This document shows, in pieces, positions 15,409 through 19,852 of a stretch of DNA of 19,852 nt; position 1 is the first letter of the stretch, and each line of letters begins with the position of its first letter. Source of the DNA: DAOSEK01 sp035363095 (GTDB lineage Archaea; Nanobdellota; Nanobdellia; Woesearchaeales; UBA119); assembly GCA_035363095.1 (NCBI GenBank), contig DAOSEK010000021.1:1-19852 (forward strand). Direction: 5' to 3'. The position numbers and the translations under genes were made by a program. The notes beneath the pieces were generated by a model that saw nothing but the letters and a program-made list of their open reading frames with translations, was not told the DNA's origin and searched no databases.

Positions 15409-15683
15409 AAAAACCTCGCTTTAGTATAGGGCATGCTTTTATATTACTAACAGGCCTCGCCCTTTAGGGATGGGTTGTTGATTATATTTTACCTTTAAAT
15501 ATTAATCCATAAATATAAGATTTTGTAATTAACTATCAAAATATTAATACTTTAAAAAAAACAATGTAATAAAAAACAAAAATTCAATCTGATCTTGTGA
15601 ATCCGTCTCTTCAAACTTTTGGCCTCAAGAATAAAAAACCTCAAAACCAAAGTCTGCGAAATGAGCTTGGATTTCACGAAATC
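15409..15683 (-). repeat. Intergenic structured repeat, split copy C
   Basis: The core (15591-15683) is well kept. GTGAATCC (15597-15604) pairs with GGATTTCAC across the stem, and TTCAAACTTT is answered by AAAGTCTGCGAA. The loop contains an extra AAAAAACCTC, which reads GAGGTTTTTT on the - strand. The terminal AAAAACCTCG (15409-15418) lies about 170 bases from the core rather than about 60, so extra sequence with its own hairpin (GGGC ... GCCC) appears to have been inserted between the two halves. It follows the 15740-17092 gene on the - strand. Confidence 0.65.
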
Positions 15684-15739
15684 AGAGTAGGCAAATATTT
15701 AATGACCAAATGAACTAAGTTAATGAAATTAAATAAATC

Positions 15740-17092
15740 TTAATAAAAAAATCTTAAGGCAAGCAAGTTAAATATCACTCTTAGACTTTTAAAAGGATGG
15801 ACTAAATAATAAGCCAAATACCAATTTCTATAAATCTTTTTTAGTTTGTTCTTTTTAATGTTACTAAAATTAAATTTATTATTTGAATAATGATATGATA
15901 CCTGTTCTTTATTACTTAAAAAAATTTTCTTATTCTTTTCAAAAAAAGATGAGCCTTCATATGCAGTAAAATAAGCTATTTGTAAAACATCAGGCTTTGT
16001 TCTAAAAGAAAAATCAATAGATTTTTTAATCTCAGAAAGTGTTTCACTAGGAGCACCAATCATGTAATAATTCACTGTTAAAATCTTGTATTTCTTACAA
16101 AGTTTTATTGCTTTATCAATGGAGCTAAGAGTTTCTCCTTTTTCCAAGATTCTTAAAATCCTCTCAGAAGCACTTTCAACCCCAAAATTTAAAGACTCAC
16201 ACCCTGCTTTCTTCATAAGTGCAAGAGTTTTATCATCAAGTGAATCAGCCCTTACCTGTGCCATCCATCTAAACTTTAGATTTTGTTTTGTTATCTTTAG
16301 ACAAAGCTCTCTAATAAACGGTTTGTTACTTAAAAAATTGTCATCATTAAACCTTATTGCATTAAAGCCGTTTGAAAGCATCCTTTTAATTCTTTTTATT
16401 GCTTCATTACTTGAAAAGTGACTTATCTGTTTTCCTTGGCTGATTCTTAAGGTTTGTGAACAAAATATGCAATTATAAGGGCAACCTTGGGTTAAATTCA
16501 TAAAAGCCCATTTATTCCTTTTAACTCCTTTTAACGGATAAACTGTGTAGTATTTTCTTGATTTAAGTTCTTTTAAATCAAGCATTGGAATGTTGTCCAT
16601 ATCATTAAAGTCTTTATGTGTTTTGAGATCAATAATATCCATCTTACAATATTTTTTCGGGTCATCAATAAAATATCTTGCAAAATTATAAAATTCTCCT
16701 TTTATTGACGAAACAAATCTATAATCATCTCTTTTGTAGTTTTTGGTATTTGCAGATCCATCACCTTGGATTAAGAAAGGATCATATGATGGGATTTGGC
16801 CAAAAACAAAAACCTTAGAACGCATGTTATTAAGCGAATAATTAATAATTTTTTGTGAGAACAATTTGTTGTATGATTTAACATTTATAAATATAAAATC
16901 TGCATCTTTTAATTTGTTGTAAAGTGCTGTTTGTTTAATTTCATCTATTTTTAAATCTATAAATTCAACTTTAAACCTTTTTTTAAAAAGAGTTATTGCC
17001 CTAAACGTTGAAATGTTTGGCTCTTTACTTTTTATTATGCTATTTGAAGCTTTACAATTCAAAAACGGCTCTAATATTACAACTTTCTTCAT
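15740..17092 (-). CDS. Radical SAM protein with degenerate B12-type N-terminal domain
   Basis: The radical SAM half is clear. QGCPYNCIFC carries Cys 204, 208 and 211, followed by IRFNDDNF, WMAQVRADSL, CESLNFGVESASERIL and YYMIGAPSETLSEI, the order seen in class B (cobalamin-dependent) radical SAM proteins. The first ~140 residues look like a Rossmann domain of that class but lack the DxHxxG, GG and GEGE landmarks (KGEF near 131-134 may be a remnant), so cobalamin binding is doubtful. It is related in layout to the product of 11278-12795 but clearly diverged. ATG 17092 is chosen over TTG 17098; both genes share ATTGAAAATG at the start. Length 450. Substrate unknown; context suggests lipid or glycan modification. 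Copy C lies just behind it. Confidence 0.82.
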   Translation of the reverse strand: MKKVVILEPFLNCKASNSIIKSKEPNISTFRAITLFKKRFKVEFIDLKIDEIKQTALYNKLKDADFIFINVKSYNKLFSQKIINYSLNNMRSKVFVFGQIPSYDPFLIQGDGSANTKNYKRDDYRFVSSIKGEFYNFARYFIDDPKKYCKMDIIDLKTHKDFNDMDNIPMLDLKELKSRKYYTVYPLKGVKRNKWAFMNLTQGCPYNCIFCSQTLRISQGKQISHFSSNEAIKRIKRMLSNGFNAIRFNDDNFLSNKPFIRELCLKITKQNLKFRWMAQVRADSLDDKTLALMKKAGCESLNFGVESASERILRILEKGETLSSIDKAIKLCKKYKILTVNYYMIGAPSETLSEIKKSIDFSFRTKPDVLQIAYFTAYEGSSFFEKNKKIFLSNKEQVSYHYSNNKFNFSNIKKNKLKKIYRNWYLAYYLVHPFKSLRVIFNLLALRFFY

Positions 17093-17270
17093 TTTCAATC
17101 TAGCTAGTGTTTAATCCAAATTTTAGTTATCCTCATAATGATAATAATAACAACAATAATGCGTGTATATATGAAAATAAAATAACAATACAACAATAAT
17201 AAATCCAATCAATCAAGAGTTTTTTTAATATAATATAAAAATAGTTTGTATAAATTAATATATTTATTTA

Positions 17271-17400
17271 ATCTATCGAGTTCATGAATTCGTAATTCGC
17301 ACACCTTAGTCTTAGGCTATAAAGTTTGAAGAGACGTATTCACTCAACAACTATCCTCAACTATTCAAGAGTTACCTTGGCATTTATACCTAGGTTTTTC
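17271..17400 (+). ncRNA. Intergenic structured repeat, copy D, possible free-standing RNA
   Basis: The same element as copies A-C but inverted, so it reads along the + strand: GAGTTCATGAATTCG, TTCGCACACCTT, AAAGTTTGAAGAGACG, TATTCACTC, then CCTCAACTATT and CATTTATACC ending in CCTAGGTTTTTC. Several pairings are kept with different bases: AAGGT faces ACTTT using a G-U pair, and CG faces CG where other copies have G-U. No + strand gene lies upstream for 10 kb, and TATA-like ATATAAAAATAG (about 17232-17243) sits 30 bases ahead, so this copy may be its own transcript. Transcription is inferred, not shown. Confidence 0.5.
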
Positions 17401-17487
17401 ATTTTCAACTTCTTTAACTAACCCCTATTTTAGGTATCTTTTATAAAATTACCACTTTTTGTATAATTACCTTTGAGAAACCATAAC

Positions 17488-17500
17488 ATATATAAATTAT
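17488..17500 (+). promoter_or_regulatory. TATA box of the GT39-like gene
   Basis: ACATATATAAATT predicts a transcript start near 17520, immediately before GAGGGAT and the small leader frame. Confidence 0.5.
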
Positions 17501-17534
17501 TAGTTCTTTGTAGCTAACTTGAGGGATTTGATTT

Positions 17535-17576
17535 ATGCAGATTTTGTGCTTAATTGTTTATCATCCTGATTTTTAA
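17535..17576 (+). CDS. Possible 13-codon leader ORF
   Basis: ATG 17535 opens a frame of 13 codons (MQILCLIVYHPDF) closed by TAA at 17574-17576. GAGGGAT (17521-17527) lies seven bases ahead as a good ribosome binding site, and the stop falls three bases before the GAGGCGAT site (17579-17586) of the GT39-like gene. The arrangement suggests translational coupling or a leader peptide, but a frame this short can arise by chance. Confidence 0.35.
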   Translation: MQILCLIVYHPDF

Positions 17577-17591
17577 TTGAGGCGATTATAG

Positions 17592-19193
17592 TTGGTTCTA
17601 AATTCAATATTAGATATGACTAAAGGCTTAAGAGAAGCCTTTTTAATCCCATGCTCTTTGATTCTTATTTTTATTTGTATTTTCTTATTTTATAAAAACA
17701 GAAAAGATTTTATTATTCCATTTAAGAGTATTAAAAAAAAAACTTGGATAATTCTTGGGTTTATAATCCTATTATCAATTGGAATTAGGCTTTATTTTCC
17801 AATTGGACATAGGATGTATTTTGATGAATTTGATTACATGGCAAATGCAAAGCAAATATTAAATCTAGAGTGGGGTTTTACTGAGCTTTATCAAAAAGAG
17901 CCAATATTGGTCCCTATTATTTACTCTTTTTCATTTCTTGTTTTTGGGATTTCAAACCAAACTGCAATATACACATCATTAGCGTTTGGTGTTCTTAGTG
18001 TGTTTTTACTATTCTTATTTGTGTATTACCTAACAAAAAACGAAAAGATCGCATTAGTATCGTCTTTTTTTCTTTCAATCCTAGCTGAACATGTTATGTG
18101 GTGTACAAGTGCTGAACGGAATGTCATCTCACTTTTTTTCCTGTTATTGTCTTTACTGTTATCTTTTATGTTCGTTGAAAGGAAAAAATCTGTTCTTTTG
18201 ATACTTACTATTTGTTCAATGAGTCTTGCATCACTTACAAGAACAGAAAATCATGTGAGTTTTTTTCTTTTGATTCCCTTATTTCTAATATATGCTATAA
18301 AACCCAAAAAATATCTTACAAAGAAAAATATTGCCATAATACTTTTAATAGCAATTTTAATGACTCCAAACTTTATAAATCAATTAGAGCTCTTTTTTAC
18401 CCACAGTTGGTCTAATAAAGAATCTAAAGGCGAATTTGAAGATAATTTCTCTTTAGGAAATTTAATGCATAACTCCAAAATTGACCTTAAAGCAATATTT
18501 TTTCCTGATGGGATGAATATTTTAGTTAATGTATTATTAATAATTTTATTGGTTTTAGGAGCATTCCTGTTTTTCTTTCTTAAACCAAAAGAATTTGTTT
18601 ATATTTTGATATTTTTAATAATATTTTACCTTGCATATTTTTTGGCATGGCCAACAGTTCAGGCAAGAAGTAGGTTTTATTTAACCTTTTACCTAATGTT
18701 TATAGTATTTTTATCGTTTGGCATTTTCTCAATCTATAAACTTAGATTTCCCATAAACTTAAACATGTGTATCGCATTAGTTCTAATTCTTGCATTTGTA
18801 TATGCTCCGTACTTAGCTTTGAAATATCAAGAACATCGGAATAGTTATTTTGTGTATCAGACAGCTTCAGTTATTGATTTAATAAAAACTGCCCCAAAAG
18901 ATTGTACGATTGTTGCGTTTAGTAAGAATTTTATCCAATCTACATCTGATTTAGAGGTATTATCCTATGCAGGGTTTGTAATGCTAAATAGTATGAAAGA
19001 AATAGATTTCTCAGAATCTTGCTTTATACTTTATTGCGGTATATATTGCAAACAAAAAGTTCTTACACAATCAAATGCATATGTTATTATGCAAGATTAC
19101 AATCTTTTACCAATTAAAGACTATAGTATTTATGTATCAATCTATAAAATATTAAACAAAAGAACCTCTTATAACCCATTGGCTTTTCGATAA
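17592..19193 (+). CDS. GT39-like polytopic membrane glycosyltransferase
   Basis: A multi-spanning (roughly ten or more helices) GT-C type enzyme, which takes a sugar from a polyprenyl-phosphate donor on the outer membrane face. After two N-terminal helices the first outer loop carries YFDEFDYMANAKQIL with acidic residues Asp 78 and Glu 79, the catalytic region of PMT/ArnT-type (GT39/GT83) proteins. TSAERN and LASLTRTENH later are also family-like. The last ~100 residues are a soluble tail. The start is TTG 17592 because GAGGCGAT lies five bases upstream; ATG 17616 has no such site. The DPM1-like protein in this window is a natural source of its donor. Acceptor (protein, lipid or glycan) is unknown. 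Confidence 0.78.
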   Translation: MVLNSILDMTKGLREAFLIPCSLILIFICIFLFYKNRKDFIIPFKSIKKKTWIILGFIILLSIGIRLYFPIGHRMYFDEFDYMANAKQILNLEWGFTELYQKEPILVPIIYSFSFLVFGISNQTAIYTSLAFGVLSVFLLFLFVYYLTKNEKIALVSSFFLSILAEHVMWCTSAERNVISLFFLLLSLLLSFMFVERKKSVLLILTICSMSLASLTRTENHVSFFLLIPLFLIYAIKPKKYLTKKNIAIILLIAILMTPNFINQLELFFTHSWSNKESKGEFEDNFSLGNLMHNSKIDLKAIFFPDGMNILVNVLLIILLVLGAFLFFFLKPKEFVYILIFLIIFYLAYFLAWPTVQARSRFYLTFYLMFIVFLSFGIFSIYKLRFPINLNMCIALVLILAFVYAPYLALKYQEHRNSYFVYQTASVIDLIKTAPKDCTIVAFSKNFIQSTSDLEVLSYAGFVMLNSMKEIDFSESCFILYCGIYCKQKVLTQSNAYVIMQDYNLLPIKDYSIYVSIYKILNKRTSYNPLAFR

Positions 19194-19239
19194 AAGTTAA
19201 ATGATGATTACTGTTTTGAAAACAAGTTAATACAGTTCT

Positions 19240-19270
19240 TATTTTGGCTTATTATTTTAGTTTTTTCTAT
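19240..19270 (+). terminator. T-rich terminator of the GT39-like gene
   Basis: TTTTGGCTTATTATTTTAG followed by TTTTTT lies 50-75 bases after the stop codon, in the spacer between two convergent genes. It fits T-run termination; no hairpin is evident. Confidence 0.4.
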
Positions 19271-19333
19271 TCATTTAAATGTTGTAATATTACCACTTTC
19301 TAAAATATTGAATATTATTAAACTACTAATTGT

Positions 19334-19852
19334 CTAATTAGTTTCCTCGGGTAAGTATTTATATATTCTTAGAATTGATGTAGAATCGTGAAATGAAACT
19401 GGTCCAATTAATTCAAACTTTAGATTATTAACTCCAGTCGTTACTAAATTATTTACATTATCCATACCATCAATCAAATAATCGTTTCTAGGGTAAACTA
19501 GCTCATAAATCCTCACTCTAGGGTAAACAATTACTTTTGAATCTTTGAACAGAAACTTATAGAAAAGCGTTGGGTTCTCTACGTAAAGACTTGCTTCATT
19601 TTGATTCAACCTATCAAATAAATTCAAAATATATTTTCCATCATAAAAAGCGCTTGGTGAAAACGCGATTATTGAAGCATTAAAAATAATGGAAGATATT
19701 AACACAAAATAGATGATTTGTTTGCCTTTGTTCTCATAAAAATATATAATTGCTGGGATCAAACAATAGAAGTTTAATATTTGTATATCAAAAGAAGAAG
19801 GGGCAAACTGATAAAAAAATAAAAATGCAAACAATAATGTTACTATTCTCGT
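19334..19852 (-). CDS. C-terminal part of a membrane protein, probably a second GT-C type glycosyltransferase (partial)
   Basis: The frame is open to the right edge of the window, so the N-terminus lies outside; a TTG at 19834 is only an internal codon. The visible 172 residues begin with two or three hydrophobic helices (LLFAFLFFYQF, ILNFYCLIPAIIYFY, IIYFVLISSIIFNASII). A soluble tail of about 100 residues follows, with VIVYPRVRIYELVYPRNDYLIDGMD and a closing beta-strand-like ILRIYKYLPEE. A helix bundle followed by a ~100-residue soluble tail is also the plan of the GT39-like protein next door, with which it is convergent. The active-site loops are not in view, so the assignment is tentative. 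Confidence 0.5.
   Translation of the reverse strand, partial: TRIVTLLFAFLFFYQFAPSSFDIQILNFYCLIPAIIYFYENKGKQIIYFVLISSIIFNASIIAFSPSAFYDGKYILNLFDRLNQNEASLYVENPTLFYKFLFKDSKVIVYPRVRIYELVYPRNDYLIDGMDNVNNLVTTGVNNLKFELIGPVSFHDSTSILRIYKYLPEETN

Larger units (their letters stand above)
15298..15739. other. 442-base intergenic region with repeat copy C and a strong hairpin
   Basis: From left to right it holds a 12-base direct repeat CCTTTTACTTTA (15312-15323 and 15328-15339), a long hairpin (15357-15400), the split repeat copy C (15409-15683) and 56 bases of AT-rich flank. No protein-coding frame is convincing. It is the most structured intergenic region in the window. Confidence 0.6.
17099..17534. other. 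Divergent intergenic region with repeat copy D
   Basis: The region lies between the starts of the - strand radical SAM gene and the + strand GT39-like gene. It contains TA-rich sequence (17221-17273) with TATA-like boxes, repeat copy D on the + strand (17271-17400), and the TATA box of the GT39-like gene near 17490. No ORF of substance was seen apart from the 13-codon frame described separately. Confidence 0.55.

Noticed and set aside
15452..15486. Right-end hairpin of an IS200/IS605-type element or its non-autonomous derivative
   Set aside because: The CCTCGCCCTTTAGGGATGGG hairpin looks similar, but it has two internal mismatches and there is no transposase, no TnpB remnant and no matching left end.
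19834..19834. TTG 19834 as the start of the right-edge gene
   Set aside because: The reading frame continues without a stop to the window edge, and the protein begins in the middle of a hydrophobic helix there, so the true start is outside.

Overview
This is a very AT-rich, gene-dense window that most likely comes from an archaeon, possibly a small-genome (DPANN-type) lineage. Three things point that way. Ribosome binding sites are of the GGTGA/GAGGT type. Several genes have TATA-like boxes (TTTAAATA, CTTATAAAC) about 25-30 bases before the start, with little or no leader. The gene content includes a TM-less dolichyl-phosphate-mannose-synthase-like protein and a GT39-like membrane enzyme. No rRNA or tRNA is present, so the lineage is an inference. 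Many starts are TTG.

Positions 1-6404 (+ strand) form a pyrimidine block. It holds a PyrB-PyrI fusion (aspartate carbamoyltransferase, catalytic and regulatory parts in one chain), a PyrD-PyrK fusion (dihydroorotate dehydrogenase plus its FAD/2Fe-2S electron-transfer subunit), a divergent ThyX-like protein, and a short dihydroorotase (PyrC). Together these cover carbamoyl-aspartate to orotate, with a possible link to dTMP. carA/carB, pyrE and pyrF are not here. The spacers are 200-350 bases of AT-rich DNA with short tandem repeats (21-, 16- and 14-base periods). A DPM1-like glycosyltransferase (6473-7222, + strand) follows.

Positions 7448-17092 (- strand) form a different block. It contains four radical SAM proteins (two SPASM-like paralogues and two with cobalamin-domain-type N-termini), a GT2 glycosyltransferase, a DegT/DnrJ-type PLP enzyme with a low-complexity insert, and a polytopic membrane protein overlapping the DegT gene. 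At the right end lie a GT39-like membrane glycosyltransferase (17592-19193, + strand), preceded by a tiny possible leader ORF, and the C-terminal part of another membrane protein (- strand, cut by the window edge). Together these suggest assembly or modification of a surface glycan or glycolipid, but no substrate can be read from the sequence.

The most unusual thing in the window is non-coding. A roughly 130-base degenerate repeat occurs six times, only between genes of the radical SAM/glycosylation half. It can be folded into a long interrupted stem-loop followed by a second hairpin that ends in GAGGTTTTT. Copies differ in sequence but tend to keep the pairings. Five copies read along the - strand behind the preceding gene. 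The sixth lies on the + strand between divergent genes and may be a free-standing transcript. This looks like a family of structured 3'-UTR, terminator or attenuator RNA elements, or a structured miniature repeat. I do not recognise it as a known family.
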